64,000 nucleotides of DNA. Origin: Hymenopus coronatus (taxonomy: Eukaryota > Arthropoda > Insecta > Mantodea > Hymenopodidae). The translations under genes were made by a program, and so were the position numbers. Positions within the stretch are counted from its first letter, which is position 1. Each line of letters begins with the position of its first letter. The DNA lies in contig CM060882.1 in assembly GCA_030762935.1 (NCBI GenBank), positions 21,643,001 through 21,707,000 of the forward strand, read 5' to 3'. Positions 24,601 through 34,600 of this stretch are shown piece by piece. Under the pieces are notes generated by a model. The model saw only the letters and a list, made by a program, of their open reading frames with translations. It made no database searches and was not told where the DNA came from.

Positions 24601-27315
24601 TTTATTCTGGATGAATTTTACTAAATTTTGAATAACTGCTAAACCGTAAGAGATGGACAAAAACTTACTGCACAAAAAATGTAGAGCACGTTAAAACACA
24701 CAATTGATGTTATATACATTTTTTTCGTGAAGTTCGTCGTTTTTGTGACATTCCTTATTTTTGGTTTCTGCTATGAAAAACTTATACATTTCTCATTCAG
24801 GAATTTGTCAACTGCTGTCCATACAAACAAAGGAACTATAGTGACAAAGCAACCAGCTTTTGATTATCACTTTAACCTATGGTACTCCCTTATTTCACCT
24901 CTACTTACAAGGAAGCAAGAAATATGGCTATTTCTGCTGTTTTACTGATTAGCATGAAGTTAATAGAAGTGTAAGTTTTTTAATAATAATTTGTTGCAGG
25001 GATATAGAGAAAGTCATGTGAATGGTACACATCAGATTTTTCTCTTAATTTCCCTGTAAAATTACCTAGTTTTTTCACAAATGTTTTATTATTGTTTCCA
25101 AAAAGTTTTAAGTACACTATCTCTGGCAGCAACTTTTACCAGATTTTATTCCATGTTTTCTCTCTCCACATTTTAGTTTCCTCACACTCAATTATACAAT
25201 GTAAATTGTTATTGACATTGCCACATAGTGGGCAGAAATTTTTATCAACTTTTAATAACATTGTTCCTGTTCTTGTCCATGCTAGACCATCTCTTTCCAT
25301 TTTTCCACAGACAACATTGTATTTATCTCTTCCCCATACTTTCTCTTAACATTCCTATATAATATTAAAGTACTCTTATCCTTTAGGCTACTTATTATTT
25401 CTTGTTTCTCTATATCATCTATCCTAGCTTTTACTTTATTCCATAATGTTTGTCCCTCTACTGTCTATTGATTGTCTAGCTCTCCCAATCGAACTTCTCT
25501 TACAGTTTGGTTTCATTGACATATCCAATTTTTTACCCGTTTTGCTGATACTAGTGCCCTAAAACAGTCTTTGACAATATTTTCTTCCTCTAATACTTGG
25601 ATCCTGTTCCAATATTTCACTATCTGTTTAACTTCTGCTCCCTTCCTCCCAGCTCTTGCCAATTCAACTAATGCTATTCCATTTTGAGCTATTCTTGGTA
25701 ATCCCAATATCATTTTGCAAAAGGACCTATGAATTTGATCCCACCCTTTTTCACTCCCCCAAATCTCTATTCCATGCATCATTCTTGTATTATCCACAGA
25801 AGTGGATATAAACCAAACTGATGTGTTCCATTCTCTGGCTGTTCCACAAACAAACCTTCTATTCAAAAGATTAATATTCTATCTACATCAGTTGATCAAG
25901 ATAAACAGAATTAGTCTTATTATTTGCTTCCTTGTAAGTGGAAGAGAAATTAGAAAATGCACAGGCTAAAGTGATAGTCTCGTCCTTTAAAAGCCGGTCA
26001 CTATGCGAAACAATTGAAATTCCATCTCTGCTTGTCAGGAGTAAGGAAACGATAAGAAAGATGTCTTCCTGTTTGAGAAATATTTAAGTGGCTTAAAATT
26101 TAAACCAATAATCCAGAATATCTTGAAAACAGTTAATTCTACAAACAAACAAAAACTGCACATAACATAGTGTTTTTAATGAGACCTACATTGTTTTGTC
26201 TATCTCTGATAGTTTGCCAGTTATACAAAGTCACCCAGAATGAAGAGGTCTTCAGAGGCTATCCCCAGAAAATTTAAGATTTACATTTTGTTTGTCATAA
26301 ACATATCATAAACATAAGGTATTTTAATCAAAATTGTTAGAGCCATTTTTGAGAAAATCAAAATGTTCAAAAAATGTTCCATGTAAAGGGTAGTTGGGGG
26401 TGGGATTTTCTTGAAAATCTTTGTGTTGCATCCTTGGAAGATACTCATCTTAAATACCAAGTTTGGTATTAAATGAGTTTTCGTTTTTGAGCTATGCTGT
26501 CCACAGATACACACACACCTTTTTCTGAAAATGCTTTTTTTCGGACTCAGGGCACCTCAAAACGTATTTTTTTGGTGAAATCTTGGTATCTTTTGGGTGG
26601 AAACAATACCTTTTCTATTCACTATGTACACAGCTTGTGTAGAGAAAGTAAAAATGCATAATTACTGAAAGTAATTCATCAACTTTCTTTAAAACATAAT
26701 TTGGTGGCAAATGCTGTATAGTATAAGCAAGAAAATGTAAGGAAAGCATTAAGTTAGTAAATTAATAAATTGATTGTTTTTCTAAGGGTTTGAATTATTT
26801 CTACCACTGTAATAGAGTATGTAACCAACAGAAGTTCTGCTCTCAACAGGTATCTGCCAAAACGTCACGATCTGCTTCAACACATGTACACACTACATGA
26901 ACATACGCACATATCCGAAGTGATGTTAGTAAACGGGCTGGAGCACTACTGTGGACATGAAGAAAGACCTCTGGAAGAGAAACATGAGTCTGAAATGAAC
27001 GCTGCTCTTGTTTGTGCATCTTTACTGGATGCCACGGCTGTAGCTGCAAAGCGGCTGGGCAAAACTACCATTTTGGTAGCATATTTTCAGTTGGATCACC
27101 ATAAGAAGTGTAAATTACAGCCCCTCGAGTTGTTCTTCTCAGACATGGTGTGGTTTATTGAATCTGGTGGACAAGACAGCAATAAAGATATAGTGTTGAC
27201 AACCACAACCCCCCAACTTGGACATGCTCAAAAAACCAAAATAATGTTTGAACCTCGCAGCTGGGATGGTGCCTTAATATTAAAAAAGATTACACATTTG
27301 ATTAAAACAGAGTAA
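18625..27315 (+). CDS. SWSAP1: SWSAP1-like RAD51-paralogue protein (three exons, complete)
   Basis: Exons 18625-18699, 18854-18984 and 26850-27315 join in phases 0 and 2 to give 223 residues; human SWSAP1 has 229. SWSAP1 partners the SWIM-domain protein SWS1/ZSWIM7 and supports RAD51-dependent recombination (known for mammals). Here GSDAVQKS (residues 13-20) sits at the Walker A place, keeping Lys-Ser but with Gln for the P-loop Gly. SEVMLVNGLEHY (91-102) matches human LLLLDGLEEY at Walker B, with Asn97 for Asp. LRNIRFM at the exon 2/3 join matches human LQKIRFQ, and the LLDATAVAAKRLG helix also aligns. An in-frame TAA two codons upstream fixes the start. The second intron of 7.9 kb is packed with repeats. 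The symbol rests on remembered alignment and could be confirmed by a profile search. Confidence 0.78.
18854..18984 (+). CDS. SWSAP1: SWSAP1-like, exon 2
   Basis: Acceptor TTCCATTGCAG, donor TTCAT|GTAAGT. Encodes CAVHWAEQGSKVDYISSSP onward, ending in phase 2 within a Met codon completed by exon 3. Confidence 0.78.
18985..19985. other. SWSAP1-like intron 2, 5' part, no feature recognised
   Basis: AT-rich intronic sequence without tRNA-like boxes, open frames or matches to the window's repeat families. Confidence 0.5.
19990..20215 (-). repeat. Penelope-type LTR-like repeat with hammerhead-like motif
   Basis: On the minus strand CTGATGA (20167-20161) is followed by a 5-bp stem CCCTC/GAGGG closed by AAAT, and then GAAT. 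This is the order of a hammerhead ribozyme core (CUGAUGA, stem II, GAAA) with one core change. Penelope-like elements are known to carry such motifs in their terminal repeats. The element's coding part is not adjacent. Confidence 0.5.
20216..20730. other. Unassigned intronic sequence
   Basis: An open stretch of 135 codons (20251-20658, plus) shows no recognisable family, biased composition or splice context. I regard it as chance. Confidence 0.4.
20734..21563 (+). repeat. HINE-like element, copy 10
   Basis: Head TACTTTTTCTACACGACTAT then ATAGTGTATAGAGAAGGTG; tail GAATGGAGCGCATTAGA. The loop part of the head hairpin is shortened. Confidence 0.85.
21570..21714 (+). repeat. HINE-like element, tail-only duplicate
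   Basis: Repeats the last 140 bases of the family (AAGTAATAAGGACAATTTCT to GGAATGCATCAGA) directly after copy 10, as a local tail duplication. Confidence 0.75.
22016..22056. repeat. (CTT)n plus poly(T) low-complexity tract
   Basis: Seven TTC/CTT units followed by about 23 T. Confidence 0.9.
22262..22570 (+). repeat. Composite repeat: module U plus SINE-C
   Basis: Module U runs from TTGACCTAATATTTGGTTAA, then the SINE has A box CATGGTAGCTTAGTGGTAGA and B box ATGGTTCAAATATGG. Same order as at 8405-8770. Confidence 0.75.
22621..23459 (+). repeat. HINE-like element, copy 11 (near full length)
   Basis: Head TACTTTCTCTATACGCACTA; tail GAATGGAACACATCAGA plus T-run. Confidence 0.9.
23960..25866 (-). 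pseudogene. Non-LTR reverse transcriptase C-terminal remnant, interrupted by a HINE-like element
   Basis: From 25866 leftward it reads RRFVCGTAREWNTSVWFIST, GIEIWGSEKGWDQIHRSFCK and ILGLPRIAQNGIALVELARA, the usual region after the catalytic domain of arthropod non-LTR elements. The reading breaks up near 25500. The zinc-knuckle part is at about 25240-25150. HINE-like copy 12 (24202-25036) splits it, and the sequence resumes at 24201 with KLPKKERILLIEQMRL. A 46-base tandem duplication lies at about 24035-24130. Confidence 0.75.
24202..25036 (+). repeat. HINE-like element, copy 12 (boundaries defined by empty site)
   Basis: Begins TACTTTCTCTATAGGCAAGT and ends GGTACACATCAGA. Flanks are CCCCCATTTT on the left and TTTTTCTCTTAATTTCCC on the right. 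The related uninterrupted sequence at 1283-1306 (reverse) reads CCCCCATTTATCTCTCATTT, so removal of 835 bases plus one TTTT restores the target exactly in length. Confidence 0.92.
25876..26650 (-). repeat. HINE-like element, copy 13 (tail truncated)
   Basis: Starts inside the tail (TTCTATCTACATCAGTTGAT) and ends CAGCTTGTGTAGAGAAAGTA plus A-run. Confidence 0.85.
26850..27315 (+). CDS. SWSAP1: SWSAP1-like, exon 3 (terminal)
   Basis: Acceptor TGCTCTCAACAG, then a G completing Met69, YLPKRHDLLQHMYTLHEH and onward to a TAA at 27313-27315. Contains the Walker B-like strand and the C-terminal half. Confidence 0.8.
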
Positions 27316-27502
27316 CTTTAGATTCTGCATCATTGAATTTTTAATTTCAGTATCTAAGCAGGGAAATATTTTTTCATTGTGATAAGGTAGCTATACACCA
27401 GATGTTAGGAAAATTGCTTTTTCTTTACTAGCTGTTACTAAATCAAAGTTAAGTAGATTTATTAGTGTTTTGAGGTATTTGGAAGTTATTTATCCATTTT
27501 TA

Positions 27503-27569
27503 TTACTTTTTCTACTTAGTTCATGATACATAGATAAAGTATTGTACTCCACCCAAGAATTTCACAAAA
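27503..27569 (+). repeat. HINE-like head fragment
   Basis: TACTTTTTCTACTTAGTTCA then TACATAGATAAAGTATTGTA and CTCCACCCAAGAATTTCAC; cut off after 67 bases. Confidence 0.7.
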
Positions 27570-27584
27570 AAAAAAAATATATAT

Positions 27585-28080
27585 ATAACATAAATTGTGT
27601 GTTTTACCAAGACCTACATATTTTTTTTTAGTAAGTTTTTGTCTACCAGTTATGTAAAATTCATCCAGAATGAAGAGGTCTTCAGAGCTATTCTCAGAAA
27701 ATTCAAAATATAAATTTTATTTGCCATGTAAATATATATCTTTAATATACATTATTTTAATCAAAACCATTAGCACCATTTTTGAGAAAATCAAAGTCTT
27801 GAAGTTTTTTCCATGTAAAGGGTAGTTTGGGAGGGGTGGGCGGGTTTCCTCAATCTTCGAGCCGCACCCTTGGAAGATACTAAACTCAAATGCCAAGTTT
27901 GGTATTTTATAGACTTTTTGTTTTTGGTTATCATGTTCACACACACATAGATCTTTTTCTAAAAAAAAAAAAAAATTTCAATGCAGGGGACCCTTAAGGC
28001 TGTATTTCTGGTGAAAATTTTGGTATCAAAATTTTGGGTGGAGTGCAATACTTTTACCTATGTACTATGTAGAGAGAGTA
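27585..28080 (-). repeat. HINE-like element, copy 14 (partial)
   Basis: Contains the head half of the family and ends ACTATGTAGAGAGAGTA. Lies next to the opposite-oriented head fragment at 27503. Confidence 0.75.
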
Positions 28081-28425
28081 AAAATAGACTTGAAATGTTT
28101 GTTGATTTAAAAAGTAAAAAATTTGCATTTATTACTCAAAGTAATAGACAAAATAAAAATTGGCTCTACAATTTCTAAATAGCTCAAAACACAATTACAC
28201 AACTTGATTTATTACCATCCAGTAGAAAATACATTATTCATTTGAACATAGAATTAAAGTGCTTTTGGGAAGGGGGGGGAAGAAATTTGAGCAATTAACT
28301 CAATAGTACAAATTGTAACATTACTTTTAATTTGTAATTACATAATAATAAGAAATCAGCTTCTATCTGACTACCCTTCTGTTGTGTGATTGTTACACAC
28401 TAGCTGTGATGCCATTCCACATTCC
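28081..28425. other. Unassigned AT-rich sequence
   Basis: Nothing recognised. Confidence 0.4.
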
Positions 28426-28429
28426 TTCC

Positions 28430-28570
28430 AGTTGATTAGGTGTTAGTCTTCTGAACTCAAGGTCGTATGTTCAAGCCTGACCCATACCGACTGTTTCTAA
28501 GTGTGCTTAAAAGCGACTGCCTCATGTCAGTAGATTTACTGGCAAGTCAAAGAACTTCTCCCAGACAAAA
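28430..28570 (+). repeat. tRNA-derived SINE-like fragment
   Basis: TAGGTGTTAGTCTTCTGAAC and the B-box-like GTATGTTCAAGCCTGACC suggest a polymerase III head; single copy in this window. Confidence 0.35.
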
Positions 28571-28694
28571 TTACAAAAAAACATTGGCACTGATGTGATC
28601 CTGGCAATTGATAGTGTCATTAACAAATAAAATATTCAATCCACTTTTCTTTTTTATGAAAGTTTGTAAACAGTGTTGTTATATGGATGCATAG

Positions 28695-28885
28695 GCTTCC
28701 ACGACCCATGTCTTGATGTGTCTTCTTAGCTTCCGGAGAAGGCCGCATTACCTTGCATGGGATTGCCGACATTTCGCAGGCACAAGAGCCCAGAAGAAGC
28801 TCACGGCAAGATGAGCGAAACGTCGGCATTCCCATGCAAGATAACGCAGCCTTCTCCGGAAGCTAAGAAGACACATCAGTGTTGT
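28695..28885. repeat. Foldback repeat with hammerhead-like motif
   Basis: Arms of about 55 bases are inverted: TGTGTCTTCTTAGCTTCCGG at 28718 pairs with CCGGAAGCTAAGAAGACACA at 28857, and CTTGCATGGGATTGCCGACA pairs with TGTCGGC-type sequence in the right arm. At 28791-28824 the plus strand reads CAGAAGA, a stem AGCTC/GAGC, then GAAACGTC, which resembles a hammerhead core. Confidence 0.65.
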
Positions 28886-29004
28886 TATAATTTGACAAGT
28901 CAATGTTAATACAAAATACTTTTGTATCAAATGGTGTGTGTATCTTCTTAAATTTTTATTTAGATTTTACAAAAACATTATAAACGATAGTTGTGCAAAC
29001 AATA

Positions 29005-29140
29005 ATATTTTTGGTGGTCCGATAGCTCAGCCAATAGAACACCTGCCTGCTGTGCAAGCGATTCCAGGTTCAATTCCCAGATGCGGATGGGAATTTTCTC
29101 TACCTATCCTACCCAAAGTCTGGAACTATAAATGACAGTG
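29005..29140 (+). repeat. tRNA-derived SINE, family F
   Basis: GGTCCGATAGCTCAGCCAAT (A box) and CCAGGTTCAATTCCCAGA (B box) are tRNA-like. It lacks an intact cloverleaf end (no CCA-proximal pairing), so not called a tRNA gene. Confidence 0.6.
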
Positions 29141-29564
29141 TGAATGTGCGATGATAATCAAACAAGTAAACACTGATTCAAACACATTTTCATTTTCAAA
29201 GGAAAAGCCAATGTAATCTAGATGTTAAAGGCAGCATATAAATGAGGTAAAAAAATTAATGTTAATTGGTGTAATAAGAGAGAATTACTTTGTATGTGTT
29301 ATTGAATTGTTCAATTCTACCAAATTGAGTTAGGAAAAAAATGTAACTGCAGATGAACTGCTAAGTACTTCAAATAACTGTACAACAGTATGCTTGTCTG
29401 GCACTCTTTAATATTTCAACAATTTAAGTTAAAAAGTTATGATACACATAGGATTTTCAGAGTAAAATGACTCAAGAAAAAAGCTAATAAAAATGAACTT
29501 GGATATTTGAATCAGAAATGAAAAATTCAATGCCAGGCCAGGTCTCAAATTATGGGTAAATAAA

Positions 29565-29818
29565 TGGTGTGTTATTTATGGACACTCTTTAACTACTGTG
29601 GTTCTCAGCATCCCATTCTAAATTGGGCATGAAAGACCGCTTAATATTGCTCAGAGGCCTCTCTATCAGGCTTGAGGTTCTTTTACGTGCAGTACATCTA
29701 CAACTACTTCCCTTCCGAAGGAAGCCAAGCTAAGGATTTTTACACCCAAAAAAATCCATTGTCCTCCGTGACCTTGGGTATATGAAGTTAGCATGGTAAC
29801 CATTACACCACGGAGGGC
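29565..29818 (-). repeat. SINE-A copy
   Basis: Reverse complement begins CCCTCCGTGGTGTAATGGTT (A box). A short deletion has removed the B box (ACCCAAGGTCACGGAGG). Body and CATAAATAAC end as in the other copies. Confidence 0.8.
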
Positions 29819-29844
29819 AATCAAGTTATGAGGAGATACCAGCA

Positions 29845-30200
29845 TAAGGATTAAACTTTATCTGTTATATGTATAGTATTTTTCAGAACATGAGGACTCT
29901 GCTCCACTCTTCTTCCAAAATTGGTCTGACTTTAAAGTTTGCAGTTAGGGTGTGTGGAGTTGGAAATCAACCCTCGCTGTTGCTATATCTTCCACTTACT
30001 GGTGCCTTAACTGAGGCACTATTCTCAACTTGCAAGCAATGTCTCCAAGAAACAGATTTTACTACATTGCCTATCGCCTGTAGTATACGTCTGTGATTTG
30101 TTTGCTAATGATTATTGTCCCAATGGTAGGGGGGAGCAGTCCCATTTGAGGGCCATCATGTTTTGGAGAAAACTGTATTCTGGCATATTAATATTACATG
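29845..30200 (+). repeat. Dispersed repeat R1, copy 2
   Basis: Pairs with 2753-3062. An 18-base GTTTGCTAATGATTATTG core is followed by a diverged stretch and then GCCATCATGTTTTGGAGAAA. Confidence 0.65.
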
Positions 30201-30214
30201 CATACTTTTTCTTG

Positions 30215-30480
30215 ATCGCTGGTAACCGGGAAGCTAGGGGCAGTGGGAAGAGAGAGCCTGACTTTCTGCAGTGTTGTTAAACAAAGAAAGTTTCTTTCTT
30301 TGAGGCCCTCAGCCATTATGTGAATAGTTATCTAATTTACTGCAAACTAGCTGAATTATTATATGAACCACTGGACATGTGCATGAACTCTAGGATAGAC
30401 AAAATGAAAACTAGCATCGAAGCCACTGTACAGGATGTAACAAAAAGATATGTCAAAAATTTGGGAAAACGTATCTTGCA
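30215..30480 (+). repeat. Dispersed repeat R2, copy 1
   Basis: Matches 56470-56790 with GTTTCTTTCTTTGAG, CCCTCAGCCATT and AGCTGAATTATTA landmarks. No protein recognised. Confidence 0.6.
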
Positions 30481-30495
30481 GATAGAGATAAAAAA

Positions 30496-31355
30496 TCTGA
30501 TGTGTACCATTCACATGACTTTCTCTATATCCCTGGAACAAATTATTTTTAAAAAACTTATACTTCTATTAACTTCATACTAATCAGTAAAACATAAGCA
30601 GAAATAGCCATATTTCTTGCTTCCTTGTAAGTAGAGGTGAAATAAGGGAGTACCAGGTTAAAGTGATAATCAAAAGCTGGTTGCTTTGTCACTATAGTTC
30701 CTTTGTTTGTATGGACAGCAGTTGACAAATTCCTGAATGAGAAATGTATAAGTTTTTCATAGCAGAAACCAAAAATAAGGAATGTCACAAAAACGACGAA
30801 CTCCACGAAAAAAATGTATATAACATCAATTGTGTATTTTAACATGCTCTACATTTTTTGTGTTGTAAGTTTTTGTCCATCTCTTACGGTTTAGCAGTTG
30901 TTCAAAATTTAGTAAAATTCATCCAGAATAAACTACTCTTCAGAGGCTATTCCCAGAAAATTCAAGATATACATTTTATTTGTCAGGTAAATATCCTTAA
31001 TATACGAAATGTTAATCGAAATCGTTAGAACCATTTTTGAGAAAATCAAAATTTTCGAAAAAAGTTCTATGTAAAGGGTAGTTCGGGGTGGGGGATTTTT
31101 CTCAAAATCTTCGTGTCGCATCCCTGGAAGATACTAAACTTAAATACCAAGTTTAGTATTTTGCCGACTTTTCGTTTTTGAGTTATTGTGTTCACAGACA
31201 CACACACACACACGCGCGGACCTTTTTCCGAAAATGCTTTTTTTAGATAAAGGGGACCCTAAAACATATTTCCAGTGAAATCTCGGTATCGAATTTTTTG
31301 GTGGAGTGCAATACATTCTCTATACACTATGTACATAGTGCCTATAGAGAAAGTA
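30496..31355 (-). repeat. HINE-like element, copy 15 (left arm of inverted pair)
   Basis: Begins TCTGATGTGTACCATTCACA and ends TGCCTATAGAGAAAGTA. The next copy is inverted 58 bases to its right. Confidence 0.92.
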
Positions 31356-31413
31356 ACAAGTTAAATGAACATAGGTCCAGAAATTATTTTTTTTTCCTTT
31401 TTAGAGTACTTTT

Positions 31414-32276
31414 TACTTTCTCTATACTCACTATGTACATAGTGTATAGAGAATGTATTGCACTCCACCAAAAAATTTGATACCGAGATTTCACCGGAAA
31501 TATATGTTTTAGGGTCCCCAATATCCAAAAAAAAGCATTTTCACAAAAAGGTCTGTGTGTGTGTGTCCGCGTGTCTGTGAACATGATAACTCAAAAACGA
31601 AGTCGGTAAAATACCAAACCTGGTATTTAAGTTTAGTATCTTCCAGGGATGCAACACTAAGATTTTGAGAAAAATCCCCCCACCCCACACTACCCTTTAC
31701 ATGGAACTTTTTTCGAAAATTTCAATTTTCTCAAAAATGGCTCTAACGATTTTGATTAAAATTTCGTATATTAAACATATTTACCTGACAAATAAAATGT
31801 ATATCTTGAATTTCCTAGGAATAGCCTTTGAAGAGTGGTTTATTCTAGATGAATTTTACGGAATTTTGAATAACTGCTAAACCGTAAGAGATGGACAAAA
31901 ACTTACTACACAAGAAATGTAGAGCACGCTAAAACACACAATTTATGTTATACACATTTTTTTCGTGGAGTTCGTCGTTTTTGAGACATTCCTTATTTTT
32001 GGTTTCTGCTAGGAAAAACTTATACTTTTCTCATACAGGAACTTGTCAACTCCGATCCATATAAACAAAGGAACTTCATTGACATAGCAACCAGCTTTTG
32101 ACTATCACTTTAACCTATGGTAGTCCCTTATTTCGCTTCTACTTACAAGGAAGTAAGTAATAAGACTATTTCTGCTAATTTTTCCTGATTAGCATAAAGT
32201 AAATAGAAGTATAAGCTTTTTAAGAATAATTTGTTGCAGGGATATAGAGAAAGTCATGTGAATGGTACACATCAGA
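31414..32276 (+). repeat. HINE-like element, copy 16 (right arm of inverted pair)
   Basis: Begins TACTTTCTCTATACTCACTA with a textbook head palindrome (CACTATGTACATAGTG) and ends GGTACACATCAGA. Confidence 0.92.
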
Positions 32277-32284
32277 TTTTTCTA

Positions 32285-32845
32285 CAGATGAACCCCATAC
32301 AAGAACAAAGAGGGCATGGTGGGGAAGCAGGAAATCTGGGTTCTGGGTCTTCCCCAGTCATGAGTAGCGGGCTTGAAGGCCCCATTTTCCCTCAGACAAT
32401 CAATTGATTGAAACGTTCTCCTATCTGGACGTTGGTCTGGAAATTTTTGTTGGTACAAATGCTGAGTATAACTTGCATTACCTACAGCTAAGCCTTACAT
32501 TAAATGAGCATCCACCAATTCAGCTCTTGAGTACATATTCCTGTACCTAAAACAAATAGTAATTGCAGAAGCGACACTTAATATTACCTTCGTCTGATCT
32601 GTACATTAAATGTGAATCTGCCAAGACCAAATGTAAATGTTACTGCAACTGAAACTGAGAATACAGTTGTGCTCAGTGCTACACCTTCCTTTGCTTTAAA
32701 AATTGCACAAAACCTACCGAAAGAAGACATATATGCATAGTATAGGAGTTCCATTTATTACATTTAAGATATAACTAAAGACAGCTTGACGATACTTAAA
32801 AGGTAGAGGGTAGTGTACAAAGTTCTGAAGATGATGGCTAGGTAC
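32285..32845. other. Unassigned intergenic sequence
   Basis: A stretch of higher GC (32285-32400) reads MNPIQEQRGHGGEAGNLGSG after a CTACAG, but ends in a stop after 41 codons and has no donor site. No gene is called. Confidence 0.35.
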
Positions 32846-32849
32846 AACC

Positions 32850-33105
32850 AGTCTGAAAAATTCTATGCCATTGCCAGGATTTGAACCATGGATCTCCCAG
32901 TCTCCAGCTGGTTGATCCAACCAATGAACTATCTTGGCAACATGCCGGCACATCACTAAATTCCTCATCTGATTCGCATGTTTCCCAGTAAACCTCAAAG
33001 TGATCTCAAATTATTTTAAGATGACATACCCCAACAGCAACTTACAATGTTGTATGCACTTTTAAGTCCCAGGTTTCATATTTAGCCAACCAGCAGGTCA
33101 ATTAG
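32850..33105 (-). repeat. Composite repeat: module U plus SINE-C
   Basis: Reverse complement reads module U (TTGACCTGCTGGTTGGCTAA) then TTGCCAAGATAGTTCATTGG (A box) and CCATGGTTCAAATCCTGGCA (B box). Third copy of the same order. Confidence 0.75.
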
Positions 33106-33200
33106 TGTCAATCAGGCTGGAGACAGGAGATTCATGGTCAATTCCTGGCTTTGGCAATGGATTTTTCAATCTGCCTTTACCTATCCAAAATAAAATTCTC
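33106..33200 (+). repeat. SINE-C fragment
   Basis: GGCTGGAGACAGGAGATTCA and GGATTTTTCAATCTGCC match the 3' half of SINE-C. Head to head with the previous copy. Confidence 0.55.
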
Positions 33201-33955
33201 AAGATGAAATATAATTATTCAAAATTCATTCCAACCAGGATTAAAATATTCAGGTAATAAAACAACAAAGAAATATATTTTATTATTTTATTACATGTAA
33301 ACAACAAAACTACTTTCTCAGAAGTATTTAAATAAACACATTTTATCTCAGAAAATATGTACTTCTTTTCTATGTAAGCAATGTATATTTTTTCAGTTTA
33401 ATACCTGTATGTATATATTAAAAATGCATTTATAAAGCAAAGCCACTTGTTTGTGCAGAATAGTTTATTATTCATTTAAGATATTGTTTTTCAGTCATGC
33501 ACATCTTCATAGATGTAGTAAAACATGGTAATATCATCATAAAGACACTAAAGGTACTTCATAAAATTTAAGGCAGTGCTATCACTGGAAGCATAATCTG
33601 TGAGAGATACCTGGTTATTCAGTAATGATAATTGTTTTAATTAAAGTAATGCAATTGGGCACAATTTACATAGGTGTGCACATTTCATTTGTCTATAGTG
33701 CACAAGCTGCCATATGCACAACCAGTTTATTAGAAAACTTCTCTTATCAATGTACAACTGGGAACAAGAGTGCTTTGCTTTTGAAAATAGCTCTATCTTC
33801 AACAATGCTCAACCTTATTTATACTGGTGAACGATCTTTCACAGAACCAGCTGTTTTGCAGCATATACCCAGAAAACAGCTACATCAGCTGTGTGCACGA
33901 TGAGAACCTACATTAAATATAGTACAGTTTATAATTTCTAAGATGAAATGGTAGT
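33201..33955. other. Unassigned intergenic sequence
   Basis: An open stretch at 33625-33903 has no recognisable domain and ends in ordinary sequence. Nothing else seen. Confidence 0.4.
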
Positions 33956-33959
33956 CTCT

Positions 33960-34270
33960 TACATCCATTCCTTATACATGGCTTATCCATTTGGTTCTAT
34001 ATTCTTTAGTTTTATCATTCAGATTATATATGTAAAAAATTTCCTTTTTATATCTTCATTTCTTTGGTAGTGTATTTTCCTATAGACTGCTCTTAAAAAT
34101 CTTGTTTCATTTGCTTCAAGTTTAATTTTATTTGTTTCTGTAGGTTCAAGTTTCACTCCCTTGAATAGTTTTGGCACTAACATTACTTTATAGAATTTTA
34201 ATAGTGTGTCTTTTCTTGCTTTATTTTTCAAATATGTACCACTGAGATAATTACATACTTCCAATTTTAT
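33960..34270 (-). pseudogene. Non-LTR reverse transcriptase C-terminal fragment
   Basis: KNKARKDTLLKFYKVMLVPK followed by ANETRFLRAVYRKIHYQRNE is the characteristic region after the catalytic domain of Jockey-like elements (TRKDTxxKFYKVMxVPxLLYG, then ExxFLRxVxGxxxxDxxRNEDI). Only this end is present. Confidence 0.8.
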
Positions 34271-34379
34271 TTAATTAATGAGATTCATAAATTCATCTCA
34301 TTCATCCTACCATGTATGATTACATATCTAACATAAACACTTAAAAAGAGTGGTAAATTACTCATATTAAGCAAGGAGA

Positions 34380-34600
34380 TACTGGAACTTCTCCCTTCAT
34401 TGTTCAAGCATTTCGGACACCCTGCAGCTCCCTCTGAGAAATGACAACAATTTCAGTATTTATTTTAAGTTCATCTAAAGAGTGTGGATTTGTTTTACAC
34501 AATTTCGCTTTTAATGCCTCCCAGAGATAAAAATTGCAGAGGGTTAAATCAGGGGAACATGTTGTTAGTGATGATTACCTTGAAACATGTCATGAATTTC
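34380..34600 (-). pseudogene. DUF4817-associated transposase C-terminal fragment
   Basis: Reads PDLTLCNFYLWEALKAKLCK then NPHSLDELKINTEIVVIS, matching the SPDLxPCDFxLWGxLKxxVY and LxELKxxI pattern of this transposase group. The third catalytic Asp is Asn here. The rest of the gene is missing. Confidence 0.7.

Noticed and set aside
29005..29080. Possible functional tRNA gene
   Set aside because: A and B boxes are present but the acceptor stem does not close, and the sequence continues as a SINE body.
32285..32410. Gly/Ser-rich reading after a CTACAG acceptor
   Set aside because: Stops after 41 codons with no donor, and its position beside repeat R2 and the HINE-like pair suggests repeat sequence.
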